Shown one piece after another: positions 1 through 11,780 of a stretch of 64,000 nt of DNA. Below the pieces are notes generated by a model. The model did not search any database, was not told the origin of the DNA, and saw only the letters and a list, made by a program, of their open reading frames with translations. Origin of the DNA: Climacium dendroides (lineage: Eukaryota > Streptophyta > Bryopsida > Hypnales > Climaciaceae); contig OX467084.1 in NCBI GenBank assembly GCA_950106755.1, positions 37,637,213-37,701,212 on the forward strand. Direction: 5' to 3'. The translations under genes were made by a program, and so were the position numbers. Numbering within the stretch: the stretch's first letter is position 1; the number at the start of each line of letters is the position of its first letter.

Positions 1-1136
1 CACAATAGGAGAGGGGAAGAGTGTAGGACATGAAGCAACCACAAAATAGAAATAATTTTTTACATTTATCCTTTGGTTGGGGAAGACAAGTACAGGACAC
101 AAACTTTGAATGACTACTTTAACATCCCATGGGACTTTGGGAATGGCTACTTGTGTGAAAGGGGCTTTTTGCGAAGAAACTTTTCCATGGTAACCTTGTG
201 AGCGTGTGAATTTGTGAATTTTTGATAATTTGCCATGTGTAGTGTAAAAAAAGGTTTTATAAACCATGTCTAAGCCACTATAGCCAAATAGCCAAATTGT
301 CAATGGTCCTAAAGAAAACCTTGCCAAGAACATTGATTGGTATAGAGCCACATGCTTGCTTTGCATATCACAATTGCAACTTTTGCTTGTTTGCTTTCAA
401 CTGTTTTGAGTTGCTAAATAGAGCTAGAATGCACCACCCACAATCACTTCTTGCCTTGGTGTCAAAACATTCCAAATCTGTTTAAATAAAGCCAAGTCTC
501 TCGTAAGACACCACACAACATATCAACTTCATACCCTCCAAACAATATTTAGCTACATTGAAGACTTTAAATATGCTATAATAAGCAAGTGTCAAGAGAA
601 TTCACATTAAAATGAGAGCAAACATAATCTTTCTTAAACTCTAATGTTAAATTCTCTCTTGCATAATTACCAATCAATACAAATGACTCATAGTGAGAGC
701 AAGCTAAGTATTGGCAGCTATGTCATGATATTTGGCACTCAATGTCATGTGCTCATTCCAATGCCAAGGCTTTTCAATAAACACAAGTTTACAAAAATCA
801 AGTACCAACTTGATACTCGTGATTAAATGTTGAAAATTCCATTCAAGTAATAGAGATGAGAAGTAAATAAACAATAAGCATCTAACCTAACATTACCACA
901 TGACAAAACTTGGAGAAAAAAATATATACAATGCTAGAGGAAAATACAAATCAACCAATGAAAACTCTATATTTATGTAGATTTTTAGCCTTAAAGAATT
1001 TGCAATGCTTGGTTTGTAGTGGAAGCCTAAAGAAAATGCCATCAATGAAGAGAGCACATTCCACAAAGCTGAGTGTCAATTAAGTCATTTAAAAACTCAA
1101 AAAATTAGTTCTCCAATTGCAAATAAAATAAAATCA
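1..1136. other. AT-rich non-coding stretch
   Basis: No convincing gene, RNA gene or repeat is visible on either strand. The short open frames (for example 297-485 and 644-826) have no recognisable domain and the composition of random AT-rich DNA. Confidence 0.6.
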
Positions 1137-1144
1137 CCAATCAC

Positions 1145-1535
1145 CACATCCTAAACCCTAACCCCAAAAGTCTAGTACATAAACAAGAAAATTTCTCACT
1201 ACCATATCCTAATACCTTCCACAAACCTCTACACAAAATTCAATAACAAAAATGGCGCACCTTAACAAATAATAGATTTTCACCTTCAACCTATTTCCAC
1301 CCTAGACCCTAAACTCAAAAGTTTATCAAATAAACATGTCAATTTGTGTTATTGCATATCTTCAAAATCTCTCCATAAAATTCAACAACAAAAATATGCA
1401 CCCCAATGAATCTTTGAATTTCACCTTCAACCTCTTTCTAGATCCACTAACAACACCAAAGGTTCAGCTTGCAAATGAGAAAAACAATAACCACCACAAC
1501 CTAAACCTTAACCCCTAAAAGTCCAGAGTCTTCTT
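1145..1535. repeat. Degenerate tandem repeat with CTAAACCCTAACCCC-like motif
   Basis: A segment beginning with a CTAAACCC(T)AA...AAAAGT motif recurs near 1152, 1305 and 1501. The stretches between share blocks such as 'AAATTCAAYAACAAAAAT' and 'TTTCACCTTCAACCT', so this is an old tandem repeat of about 155-190 bp. The last copy contains TTAA at 1508-1511 followed by CCCCTAAAAGTCCAGAG, which also resembles the left end of the TTAA-flanked element at 44.9 kb. Confidence 0.55.
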
Positions 1536-1594
1536 TAGAATTGACAATTTGAGAAAAATCATCACAAGACACTCTTAGAAAACATATTTTAAAA

Positions 1595-1801
1595 TTTCAT
1601 TTGACAGCCACAGCACCATTGATAGAACTTGACGAGCATTGCGAGGCCCTTGGCGCGACGAACCACCTTGCCGAACCGCCAAAGTCTTCTCCACCAGAGA
1701 CACGCCCACACCCATTTCTTTTTGAATCGAATTGAATGTTTGCTTTCCATCGATCTACTTGTATGTTTTCATTTGACAGCCACAGCACCATTGATAGAAC
1801 T
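1595..1801. repeat. Perfect 35-bp direct repeat, 172 bp apart
   Basis: The sequence starting TTTCATTTGACAGCCACAGC is found identically at 1595-1629 and 1767-1801. The intervening 137 bases are more GC-rich than their surroundings. A direct repeat this exact may be a recent tandem duplication or recombination footprint. It is too long for an ordinary transposon target duplication. Confidence 0.85.
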
Positions 1802-3900
1802 CTATCGCCTTCAACGTCGGGAATGAAGAAATGGTCAGAGCTAAGAAATTAAGATTCCACGGTTGCCATACATTCGTGTTCAAAGGCGGAGTGTTCCTGT
1901 GTGCACACACTTGCTGTTGTATGCTCAGAATGTCTCAACACCACAAGGCCACTGGTATCAGTTCAGAAGTCGAGCTAGCGTAACGTCAAACTGCTTAGGA
2001 ATGAACGCCAGAAGGCCACTGATATGAACTGGAAAGTTGAGCGTTACGTTGAGTCGATGACGAGGCCAGATCCTCCTATTCCATTAAGCCTTGACTGGAT
2101 CAAATCGCCTGGATCAAATCGAGTGACAGGCGTGAATCTTCCATCACACGAGCATGGCGGGATAGTTTGCTATTTCTGATCAGAGATTACTAGCTACAGC
2201 ATTATTTACTTTTCATCGAAGAGAAGGCATCTTCAGAAAATATTCCTATTGATCTTCTCTGCCACACTCTGTTCAATTGGATTATATCATTTTCCGTTCC
2301 TAATGAAATTCTTTCGTATGCGGAGGACATGGGTACCACCCTCACAGGAACTGGCGATGGACAGTTTGTTTCAGTAGACATGGGAATGCCGTCATACTAG
2401 AATGAATGCAGAGGAGACTCCAACAACGAAAGTAGGTGTCGAGAATCGAACTTGCGGCAGAATGGGATTTCTACGGAAATGGGTTCAGGTTTTCTGAACA
2501 TTTCATGTGAAGAGACAGGTGCAAAATTGCAGGAGCTTAAATCCAGTCGAAATGTATCTCCCTGCGCTGGTGTTACACCTTCAGAAGGAGGAGAATCGAG
2601 CGGTATCCTGATGCCCGTCCTGATGGGCCTCATTCTGGAACTCATGGCAAGCGGAGAGAAACTCCGAATATAGTGTAGATCGGACGAAGTTCAGGACCTG
2701 GTTATTTCTCCAGCTAGGTTTATCGACCGCATGCCGTGGAAGTACTAAGTTCCCCGCTTTTGGTGTTTCTCAATCCCGGAGTTCAAATATCATCCTATAA
2801 GTAGTGAAATGCTCTCAGATCATTTTCTTCTCACGTCGTACCAAATCTAGCTGCGTGTATTTTATTGCTGAGATCGTTTGTTCGCCTGTCCAACTAGCGA
2901 TTCATCAATTGGATGCCAGCTAACAGGTGCCAATATGCTTTGAACTTCATCGTGAACGAATTCAAGGAAAAGGAAGAAGAACTCCTGTCCTTGCCGTGAA
3001 TCGAGAATCGGTTTATGCAAGACCCCCCACTCAAACCAACTCAACCCTTCCCAATCCACTTCAATACCGGAAACTATTGGAGATTTGGGGAACCAGGCCT
3101 CGCTAAGTCCTGGATGACGTGAAGACCTGTACTCTGCGTGCATGAGCAAGCAGTTTGAGACCATTGCGTGCAAATAGCGTGGAGATCAATTGCCTAGCTA
3201 GGAGACGTGGAGGTTATGGTGGACACTGGAGTCTGCTGGTGCTGGGTTGAATTGAAGGAACTGAACTTTAAGGGAGATTTCCCATTCGTGATCACCCCCT
3301 ATTCTGCCAATGTAGGCAGCTCTCTTTCCTCGCACAGTAGATGAACAGTGATTAATTATGGTGCAGTTCCCGGTGCAGTTGTTCTACAAGACTCTCAATA
3401 TTGCAACCAACCCTTATGGGAAGGACTATCCGACCAGAATGGGAGGAATGGAATTGTCTGCTCTAAAATTCATAGTAATTGTGTTTTTGAGAAATAAAAT
3501 CTGAAAAATTATGGAAACCTTCGGAACTCTCTTTCTGCACAGTACTGGAAAATTTGCACACTAGAAAATTTCTCACTGAAGAAGACTGCCCTGCAGATAC
3601 GTGGAACTGCTGAAAGTGGTCAGGAATGGGAATCTCCCTTTATGTCCTTGCAGAATGAATTCAGATTTGAAAGAAACTGGACATAAAGTTCACCGACACG
3701 CTCCAGACGTTAAAGGTCACATTTCACTGCACCAATTCACATAAGTTGTGGACGTTTTACTCGAGGTCTGAGTATTAGTATTTCAGGGATTATACTGTGG
3801 AGTGTCGTTCGTGCGGTACGCCCGTGCTGCCCTCCAGTTGTAATTTTAGTTACGAATTCATCAGGCCAGAAAACTATGAGCTCCCTGGAATCGTTGAGAA
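1802..3900. other. GC-richer unassigned segment, possibly a decayed gene or element
   Basis: Base composition is closer to the coding regions than to the AT-rich flanks, and moderately long open stretches occur on both strands (2397-2645 and 2862-3173 minus, 2452-2673 plus). None reads as a known family and no plausible exon chain was found. It could be a degraded retroelement or pseudogene, or untranslated sequence. Confidence 0.3.
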
Positions 3901-3914
3901 AAACTCTCGGTTAA

Positions 3915-4192
3915 GGTAGCCGACCTCTCTCGGCCAGGGTGAACTGACCCCCTCGTTGCCCTGTTTTACCCATGGGGAAAATGCTGTGGAATTTTTTATT
4001 TGCATTCAGATGAATTTTTTTGCAAATTGTGAATTCAGATTTGCAATCAGTGGCCCCAAATTAGCTAGGGGCGATGTAGATATATAAAAAAATCATGGCA
4101 AAATATAGGGGGCTTTTTTTCACAATTAACCCTGGCTGGGGCAATGAGGGGGTCAGTTCTCCCTGGCCACCTCTCTCCGACCAAATAAGCAA
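3915..4192. mobile_element. Foldback MITE-like element
   Basis: Imperfect inverted repeats of about 45 bp lie at 3915-3962 and 4137-4192; both contain GAACTGACCCCCTC when read towards the interior. The interior includes an AT-rich block (about 3974-4075) that reappears at 57.86-58.05 kb, so this is a dispersed family. No transposase is encoded. Superfamily not assigned; the target duplication is not clear. Confidence 0.7.
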
Positions 4193-4512
4193 TTTACCGT
4201 ATTTCCAGTATGCAAATGGTGAGGGGAAAAATTCCCCCGGTGGAGAAATGGATTTGAAGAGGGTTCAAGAATTTGTTCCTTTTTTCCCCTCAGAAAATAA
4301 ATGTTTTCTGCAAAAACTATGTTCAACCAATTCTTGTTATATAAGTCATTGTATTTCCAACTGTAGGCTAATTAAAAAATTGACCACGCTTCAATATAGG
4401 TGATAATTGTGGCTTCCAATGTACATCTTATGATCATTGTATACTTTTAATGTACACCTCTCTGACATTTGTGCTGTATGAGTTGACACCTAACCATGTG
4501 AACTGCCACCCT

Positions 4513-4554
4513 AAACTTACCACAACTAATTGGAAACTTACCGCAACTAATTGG
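4513..4554. repeat. Two-copy 21-bp tandem repeat
   Basis: AAACTTACCACAACTAATTGG at 4513-4533 is followed directly by a copy with one change at 4534-4554. Confidence 0.85.
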
Positions 4555-5031
4555 AAACAAAACAATCTAACTAGCAAAAATAGGTGATTGGTTGGAAAGA
4601 GATCGGCTACCTTATATAATTTGCCATAGCTTCCTCATTGTTGTCTCTACCTTTGGTCACCATGCAAGTCAAGTTCCTAATGTCAACATATTGCCAATAT
4701 CAAGTTCCCCAATGTCATGTTCCCCATTGGGAGATGCTAAAGTTCCATATCAAGGCAATGTAAATGTCTCCTAAAGGGGTCCATAAAATTTTAGTAGTAA
4801 TTTTGACACTAATATTCTATGGGGAGTGGCATCTTGACATTGAAGAGAGTGCCATGTGAAATTTTTTATAGTTTACTAGTGAGAGCCAATATATAACATA
4901 TAACATCATCTAGTAGTACAAGTTAAAGAATTGTTCACAAATATGAGATAAACCAACCCCATACTCATCAAAGTACTTTTGAAAAAAATAGTTCAAGTCA
5001 CCTAAGTGAGGCATGTTTGCAAAACCATCCC

Positions 5032-5091
5032 ATGTACATTCTCACAAAAAATGTATGTCCTATGTACATTCTCACAAAAAATGTATGTCCT
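5032..5091. repeat. Perfect two-copy 30-bp tandem repeat
   Basis: A unit starting ATGTACATTCTCACAAAAAA occurs twice, head to tail and identical, at 5032-5061 and 5062-5091. Perfect identity suggests a recent slippage or duplication event. Confidence 0.9.
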
Positions 5092-5584
5092 ATGAATATA
5101 AGATCTTTGAGATCAATTCTGGAGACACCTATTTTCAACACTCTGATATATACACCTATATTTCATTACATGGGGGGAGAAACATGACGATTTCATCTAC
5201 AACTTTCTGATGAAATCAATTCTAATTTCCCCATACAAGGGCGGTATTTGACGATATTTTACAAAATAAATTTCAAAGTAGTGCCCAATCAGACTTAAAT
5301 AAATTAAAAAGAGAACCAAGGGTAAACCAAACCCATCGTTTCTCATCACGCAGTTGTCATTTTTCCAATTGAAGAAAATGAATGGTACATAAATCTACAG
5401 TCTCCAATATTTAACAAAATCCTCGCCTTTCCTCAGATGAAGGCAAGTCGGCAGATCTTGAAGAGAGGAGTCAGTGAAGAGGAGTGCCACCAATTTACTC
5501 CGACCTCAATACCTCAAGAAAGGCCTTGGAACCATCTCATCTCGGCACCCCCAAGCCTGAGCCTTTTCTTCAAGTATGAAGCTT

Positions 5585-5630
5585 GAACCCTAAACCCTAA
5601 AAAACCTAAATCGCTAAACCCTAAATCGCT
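5585..5630 (+). promoter_or_regulatory. Cluster of telo-box-like AAACCCTAA motifs
   Basis: Several AACCCTAAA and related motifs lie within 46 bases, in a less AT-rich stretch. Telo-boxes are common in promoters and 5' leaders of plant growth-related genes, so this could mark a plus-strand promoter. However, no coding exon is recognisable downstream before the minus-strand F-box gene. An interstitial telomere-like remnant is the alternative. Confidence 0.35.
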
Positions 5631-5765
5631 CCAGGATCACACAGGTCAGTTATCCCTTCGAAGAACTCTCAGCTGCTCATCGAGACATGGCTAATAAAAA
5701 AACTCTCCAGGGCCAAGTTGGGCGTAACATTGTATACCAGTTTGTATGGATCCCCATAAACTGTT

Positions 5766-5979
5766 AATGACTCAGGAATAAGAGCTCAAAGCCAAGAATG
5801 AGCTCATCCTTTCGTGTGACCCGACCAGGGAAGTCAGGCGACAACATTCTCTTTCGTAATGACGCAGGAATGTGAGCTCAAAGCCAAGAATGCGCTCATC
5901 CTTTTGTGGGGTGGAACCAGCCAGGGAAGTCAAGTCAGTGGCACCACATCCATGGGGAGAACAGCATTCTTTCCTAATA
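5766..5979. repeat. Two-copy tandem duplication, period about 92 bp
   Basis: Copies start at 5766 and 5858. They share blocks such as GAGCTCAAAGCCAAGAATG, GCTCATCCTTT and CCAGGGAAGTCA, with small indels in the second copy. The pair lies just beyond the stop codon of the F-box gene, so it may be in that gene's 3' untranslated region. Confidence 0.8.
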
Positions 5980-6085
5980 CATGGACTCTATTAGTTCAAG
6001 TCAGAATGGACCTTCTACAACTGGTCAATAAATTTTTATGTATGCGGTGGAGTATTGAATTGAGGGAGTTTTACAAATGGATGTC

Positions 6086-8719
6086 TTACAAAGCAAACAG
6101 CATACGTCTCTCCCGTTTCGACTTATCCCTGCGCGCTTCAATAGCGCAGACGCAATTCACCGAAGACAGGTTCGAGCATCCACTGGTCACGAGCGACTGC
6201 TGCTCGGCACAAGTGTGCAGATCAGGAAAGGCGTCGCACACCGCCTGCACGGCCTTGGCGGACAACGTGTCGCAGTGGCTGACGTTGAGACACACCAAGC
6301 CATGTTGGTTGGGATTCTCCTCTAAAAGAGTGTCCAAGCCCTCGCGCTTGATGGGGAGCTTGCTGGCATCGCTGCAGGTGCTGCCGCTGCTGCTGCAGCT
6401 GCTGGTGGTGTGGATCTTGTTGTGGTGTCGCAGGGGCACTCGGAAGTCGGACGACAGGTGGTGGTCCAGGTGCTTCACGGAGAAGCGCTGGCGCTTGCCT
6501 TTGGACTTCTGGGAGGCCACGGACTTCTTGCTCTCGATCAGGGCGTACATGGAGATGTCGGTTAGGTTGCAGGTGGAGAGGCCCAAGGCGCACAAGTAGT
6601 GGCAGTTGTCTGCCAAGTATATTACACTTTGATCTGCAAGAACAAACACCACCATGGGTTTGAGAACAGACAGTACTACTAAAGACCAAGTCATTGTCAA
6701 AACAAACGATTAAATAATGGCAATCACACTTTGACATGCAACTACCACCACCACCACCGAAGGGTTTTAGAACAGATAGCACTACTGAAGAGCGAGTTAT
6801 TATTAAAACTGATGATTAAATCATGGCAACAATATTTTGACCTGCAGCCACCACCATCAGGTCTTAGAAAAGAAAAGAATCCCTACAAAATATCGATTAA
6901 TAATCAAAACTAGAGAACAAAATAATGGCCCTAACGGTTATAGTATCCTCCACCTTCTACAGCATCATCACAAAAGGTTTGATCAAAGGTGCGCACTTAT
7001 ATTTGCAGTCGCACACCACCTCACCCAGAACACATCAAACACCCTTTACATCAAAATCCCTGCTTCAAAAGCTTTGGTGTATCAGTCATATGGCTTCAAC
7101 CACAACATGGAAAAGTTTTTTTTTCTACCTGTAATACTATTGCAGCGACATAAGTCGATTACTCTCAAGTCTGAGCATCCTCGTGTAAACGCTAAGATTC
7201 CTTTGTCGGTGACTCGTCCACACCACCCCAAGTTGAGCGACTGAACCGCTTTGCAATGCCTAGCCAGCGCCTAAAAATAGCAGGAAACTCTCAAGGTCAG
7301 TCCACTGGACAACATTAAACACCCTTTCTCACACTAGAGCTCCAAATACAGTAGAACAGAAACAAGTGATTAGTGGAGATCTACGCTAGAAACTGCATCA
7401 AGCGTCACCTACACTAATTCGTTTAAAAATGCTATAAGTTTTTACTCTTGATGCATACTTTTACCAACTATTTTTGTAGAGATCCTCCTCCTTGAATATT
7501 ATTCATCTCTATGCTCTTCGTAAGAATATTCATCAAGAGTAAAACGTTATTAATAGCCTTGAGTACGTAGTCAGTATGGGTGACACTAAATACAGTTTTT
7601 AGTGTAGTAAGCCCATGTACCTGCAATACTTTATCGGTACCAGCATTATTGCATCCCCAGAGATTCAAATGCCGCAAATTGTTGCACTTCTGCACGACAG
7701 CCAGAAGTCCGGCTTCTGAAATGCCCACACAGCCACTTAAATCTAATTTCTCCAACATTGGACATCCATTTGCTAAGGCGAACAACGCGGCGTCAGTCAA
7801 TCTGAGGCCGTCACTGAGTTCTAGGGTTTTTAGTCCAGGCCAATTTTGGGAAGCGGTCTGCATTGCTGCGTCATTCAAGTAGATACACCTCTTCAGTCTA
7901 CAGAGCTGGAGGCGAGGAAATTTGGGGGCTACGGATTGAACCAACTTGCTCACACTGTGTCCACACCTGCTTGACACACCACTCTTAGAATTAGCTGATC
8001 TCATAGCTTGATTGTAATAATAAGGTTCGTTAGGATCTGATCCCGTCTCATATTAACAACTCCTCTCCTAATACGCTTGGTTGCACGGAACTTAGCTCTG
8101 ACTCCAAATTATGGACTTCAGAGTTAACGTGGTTCAAATAGTATCATCTACGTTCTACAAATATCACACTCCTACATATGTAAAGATGCCTAAAAGTGAT
8201 ACAAATAGAATGATGCTAACAGTGACACAATGGTATGAATGATGCTAAAATGCTTAAAGTGACACAAATAGTATCCTCAACCCCACAATCATGTTTAAAC
8301 TGAAGATATGTGAAAACTCACCATGAGAACGAAAGGTCATGGATGCCCTGGCCAACTGAGTCTCGCCACCCACGACACACTCCTGACGCAGTTACCACCG
8401 TTCGGTTATCCACCAACGTGAGGACTCGCACCAGAAGCTCCATTGGAAGGTCATGCCAGTGGGTGGTATTACACTTATCCGACGTTTCCCCGGCATTAAG
8501 TTTGGCTGCTGCACCTCGCATCTTCGCGTACCGTTTCCATCTCCGTTTCCTCTCTGGAGGTCGGGATTCCATTTCCTCGTCGTCTGGGCCCCAGAAAAAT
8601 TGGGATAGCAGGGAGGAATCATGGACAGGTCTTTCCACTTTCTCACCTAATTGCAAATTGGATGGATGTCGTTCTTCACAAGTTCTTCGATCGGAACCGT
8701 AGTCGGTTAAATCTCGCAT
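6086..8719 (-). CDS. SKP2-like F-box/LRR protein, substrate receptor of an SCF ubiquitin ligase
   Basis: Coding exons on the minus strand are 8719-8322, 7966-7621, 7270-7129 and 6633-6086. All introns are GT-AG and the frame stays open for 477 aa. The F-box lies at residues 88-120 (HWHDLPMELLVRVL...CRGWRD). Cys-containing leucine-rich repeats follow to about residue 330, including LNLGWCGRVTDKG and LRVIDLCRCNSITD. The tail AVCDAFPDLHTC...SLVTSGC matches my recollection of Arabidopsis SKP2A/B C-termini. In that family the F-box binds the SKP1 subunit and the repeats select targets, including cell-cycle regulators, for ubiquitination. Odd points are an N-terminal extension of about 85 residues (acidic, then the basic run ERKRRWKR) and a long Ser/Lys/His-rich insert at about 330-405. 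The start at 8719 is the first in-frame ATG of this exon; an upstream exon is possible. Confidence 0.9.
6628..6938. repeat. Three-copy tandem repeat at the last intron/exon border of the F-box gene
   Basis: Units of about 102-106 bp start near 6628, 6730 and 6836 (plus strand). Each opens with TTTGA(T/C)(C/A)TGCA and ends with a TAATGGC- or CATGGCA-like block. The first unit contains the real acceptor used at 6633/6634 on the minus strand. The other two carry degenerate acceptor copies inside the intron: CTGCAG preceding GTCAAA in the third, TGCATG in the second. Confidence 0.8.
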
Positions 8720-8730
8720 GTCCAGTAGCT

Positions 8731-9121
8731 GACCTATTGTCAAAATGCACAGCTTCTAGTCAGGAAAATCAGGAGTTGTTTACCGTGATCTCGTTTCCTG
8801 GTACTCCATAACGACAACCAAACTGCAAACTAGACAATTTATAACATTTAAGTGCGTACTTCTACATAGCACACTATCAGAAGGCAAACTCGTAGAGAAG
8901 AAAATGGGCATTACTGAATGACCTATTGACAAGGTGCAGAGCTACTAGTCAAGAAAACCAGATTTTTTATCCGTGTTCTTGTTTCCAGTTACAAGACGGC
9001 AACCAAACTATAAACTGGAATTTATGATCTCGTTGACAATTTATAACATTCAAATGTACTTCTACATAGCACACTATCGGAAGGTAAACTCCTAGAGAAG
9101 AAACTGGGCATTACTGAATGA
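8731..9121. repeat. Two-copy tandem duplication (period 189 bp) upstream of F-box exon 1
   Basis: GACCTATTG(T/A)CAA begins both copies, at 8731 and 8920. The copies share CTTCTACATAGCACACTATC and GGGCATTACTGAATGA. The duplicated block lies immediately 5' of the chosen start codon of the minus-strand F-box gene, so it is 5' untranslated sequence or an intron border. Confidence 0.85.
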
Positions 9122-10439
9122 GAATCTGATGTGATACAGGTCCCTTTAACATCTTAGGTTAGGCCCTTGCAAGGCATTAAAAGCACGTGATATTAAAAGA
9201 GCCAGAATCTACACAAGGGCTCACAATTAAAGTCATCCATTAGCTCAAAAATAGGGAAGCTCACTAATTAACTTAAATGCGTGAAACGGGAAGGAAAAGG
9301 CAGGAAGGGTAGTCATTAGTCACCTTCTCTAGAATCAATTGATTCCGAATCGGAATCCATGACCTTTTACTCCAGTTGTATCCCGATGTCAGGTTGAATT
9401 TTGCAGAAAGTCCTTAATTAATTCCAATCTTGGCCTGCACGCATAGTGTCCCAAAACATGTAAGGCCCTGTAACTACTAAAAGAGAGACTAGTAGTACTG
9501 TCAGGAAGAGTGAGCAACAATCAAGGTTACCTTAGTCTCAGTGTATCGTGTTGGAGCAATTATCCAACTGTTTTTCAATAACCTCAGAGGCAAAAAGTTG
9601 AGAGACAGTTGTGGAAGAACGGAAGACCTTAGACCGACATTTCAAGACCTCCAGACAAAGCAACGACCTGTACCGACACAATACCCTATAAAAGAAACCA
9701 GAACAAAGAGCCAAAAACTCATCTCGTAGACTGCAAAAAGCATACTAACCCCTTAAAGACAAGATTGTTAACCAAATCAAAAGCGGAAACCCGGATCAAG
9801 AGTACCTTCATACACATAGTTCTCTACCAAATGACGAAATTTTCTGGGAATTAGGTTTCAGAAAAGAAAGCATATACACGAATCACCCCCACAGAAAACC
9901 GGAACGAAGACAGCAACCTCCCGTACGAAAGAGCGTATTGATACCCCAACCACTGCAACTTTCGAAACCCCAATTTCTAAACTCCCCAATCACCTCCAAA
10001 TTCTACCCTCGCGCCCAACAAAACCACAAACCAATTCTAGAAACCCACCACTTACGCCTCTCCAACCACATGAGGAATTACCAGTGTCGCACCAATTCGC
10101 GAATCCGACAACACTTCCACCCAAACCCCATACAAAGAAGGAAAACCATAAACTACCGAGAATTGGGAACCTTTCCGAACCATTCAAAAAACCCAAAACA
10201 ACAGAAAGCAAACAAATTAAACTCGCTCTCTATTCGACTAACCCCTGCACCTTCCACAAAAATGCACACAATTGCCACAGAGATGGTTCCGAACTATTCT
10301 AATCTAGCAAAAGCAAAATGAAAAACATGGCATGTAAAACCAGAGAACAACCAAAGCGCGTACACCACTCAAAGCGCGCAATCTCGACTACCTGTGTGTC
10401 TGTGTGTGTGTGTTTGGTTCCCAATCGTCCCAATTAAGC
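9122..10439. other. Probable 5' untranslated/intron region of the F-box gene; no coding sequence seen
   Basis: No domain-bearing open frame is visible. Open frames at 9938-10321 (plus) and neighbours have biased but meaningless composition. The region sits between the F-box start codon and a GC-rich island. Several minus-strand donor-like motifs occur (for example CTAAG|GTAACC near 9530), which would fit a spliced leader. Confidence 0.35.
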
Positions 10440-10870
10440 TACAAGATGGCGAGGGTGAGAGCAGAGATGCGACTACTGTAAGGTAATCACTGTAAGGAAC
10501 GACGGTAAGCGACTACTGTAAGGCGGAGATGGTGCGGAGTTGGGAAATTGGGGGACACGGAGCAAGCTTTGCAATCGTTCAGTAAATACCGGCAGAATCA
10601 ATAATAGGCAGACAGGCGCTTTGAAGGAGGTCTGCGAAGAGTCCACTATGGTGGCGTGCGTGCGGGTGTTGCGCTCGAGAGAGACGAATGTAACGGCGAC
10701 AGCGACGGCGACGGCGACGACGGACGGGGATGGGGTCGGGGACGACGGCGACGGCAGAGAGAGTGAAGGGGCTGGGTGTGAACACCTGTCAGCAAGTGAG
10801 GGCGTCTATTCTGAGGGGAACACGAGTGTAGGGAGGTTGGGGTGGGGCCCTAACTTACAAAACCGCCCCT
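10440..10870 (-). promoter_or_regulatory. GC-rich island with (CGACGG)n-like repeat, candidate promoter of the F-box gene
   Basis: This island is far more GC-rich than everything downstream to 36 kb. It includes a CGACGG-type trinucleotide run at about 10695-10755, a (TG)n run near 10391-10413, and two copies of GCGACTACTGTAAGG at about 10468 and 10510. Its position 1.7-2.1 kb upstream of a minus-strand start codon fits a transcription start region. The plus-strand open frame across it is low-complexity (TATATATATT, GDGVGDDGDG) and probably not a gene. Confidence 0.4.
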
Positions 10871-11250
10871 CAGTTTGGGGGACAAGGTCCCAGTTGTCCT
10901 TTTTTATTAAGGAAGGGACACCTATAAGCGCCACTTTTTCCACTATACACTTTTTTAATTATTAGACCAATTGTAAAAAATTATATTTTAATTGGAAGAA
11001 AAGGGAGATTTCAATGCATCAAAGAATGCATCGTTTAATACGGATATTAAATAAAATCAAAAGTTACGAGGAATTTTAAAAAAAATGGTTGTGAAATTTC
11101 TTCAACCAACAATAGGTCCATATTGATGTAGGAGATGTACATGAGAGCATCTATTCACATAGTACCTTTAGACACTTGGCGCATTTGGGTGGTCCCTATT
11201 TTAATCGGTCAAAGCAATAGAATTTTGTTGAAGATGACATTAATTCTTGA

Positions 11251-11780
11251 CTATCATTGAATGAACAAATCAATGTACATTGTGTAACAATGATAGTCGT
11301 TGAAAAAATGCATCTTATATCTACAATTGGTAGTCATAGAATAATAAATGAAAATTGAAAGTATTTTACTAAATTTTACTAAATTTGTGAAGTTTTATTG
11401 AAAATATCAATAAGTTAAGTTTGAAAAAAAGTTTTCAACAAAGTGTTACTTTCTAGAACTTCATTTTATGTTGCTTAACTAACACATTTTATGTATTGAA
11501 AAGTATCTAAGAAAACTATCATTGAATGAACAAATCAATGTACTTTGTGTAACAACGATAGTCGTTGAAAAAATGCATCCTATAGCTACAATTGGTAGTC
11601 ATAGAATAATAAATGAAAATTGAAAACATTTTACTAAATTTTACTAAATTGGTAAAGTTTTATTGAAAATATCAATAGGTTAAGTTTGAAAAAAAGTTTT
11701 CAACAAAGTGTTAATTTCTAGAACTTCATTTTATGTTGCTTAACTAACACATTTTATGTATTGAAAAAGAAAACTTTCTT
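11251..11780. repeat. Two-copy tandem duplication, period 265 bp
   Basis: The unit beginning CTATCATTGAATGAACAAAT occurs at 11251 and 11516. The copies are nearly identical over about 250 bases, including GTAACAAYGATAGTCGTTG and CTTAACTAACACATTTTATG. There is no coding content. High identity in fast-decaying AT-rich DNA implies a fairly recent duplication. Confidence 0.92.

Noticed and set aside
1508..1535. TTAACCCCTAAA as a telomere relic
   Set aside because: The motif is single rather than tandem, and at other loci the same end pairs with an inverted partner and TTAA, so a transposon terminus explains the set better. This copy alone remains ambiguous.
5859..6599. 246-codon plus-strand open frame
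   Set aside because: Most of it lies antisense to the well-supported last exon of the F-box gene (6086-6633) and shows no known motif.
6222..6782. 186-codon minus-strand frame in another phase of the F-box last exon
   Set aside because: Wrong phase relative to the conserved LRR/C-terminal sequence; Gln/Pro/Arg-rich shadow frame.
10540..10965. 141-codon plus-strand open frame over the GC-rich island
   Set aside because: Composition is driven by trinucleotide repeats (TATATATATT, GDGVGDDGDG) and no domain is visible. Its position fits a promoter/leader of the minus-strand F-box gene.
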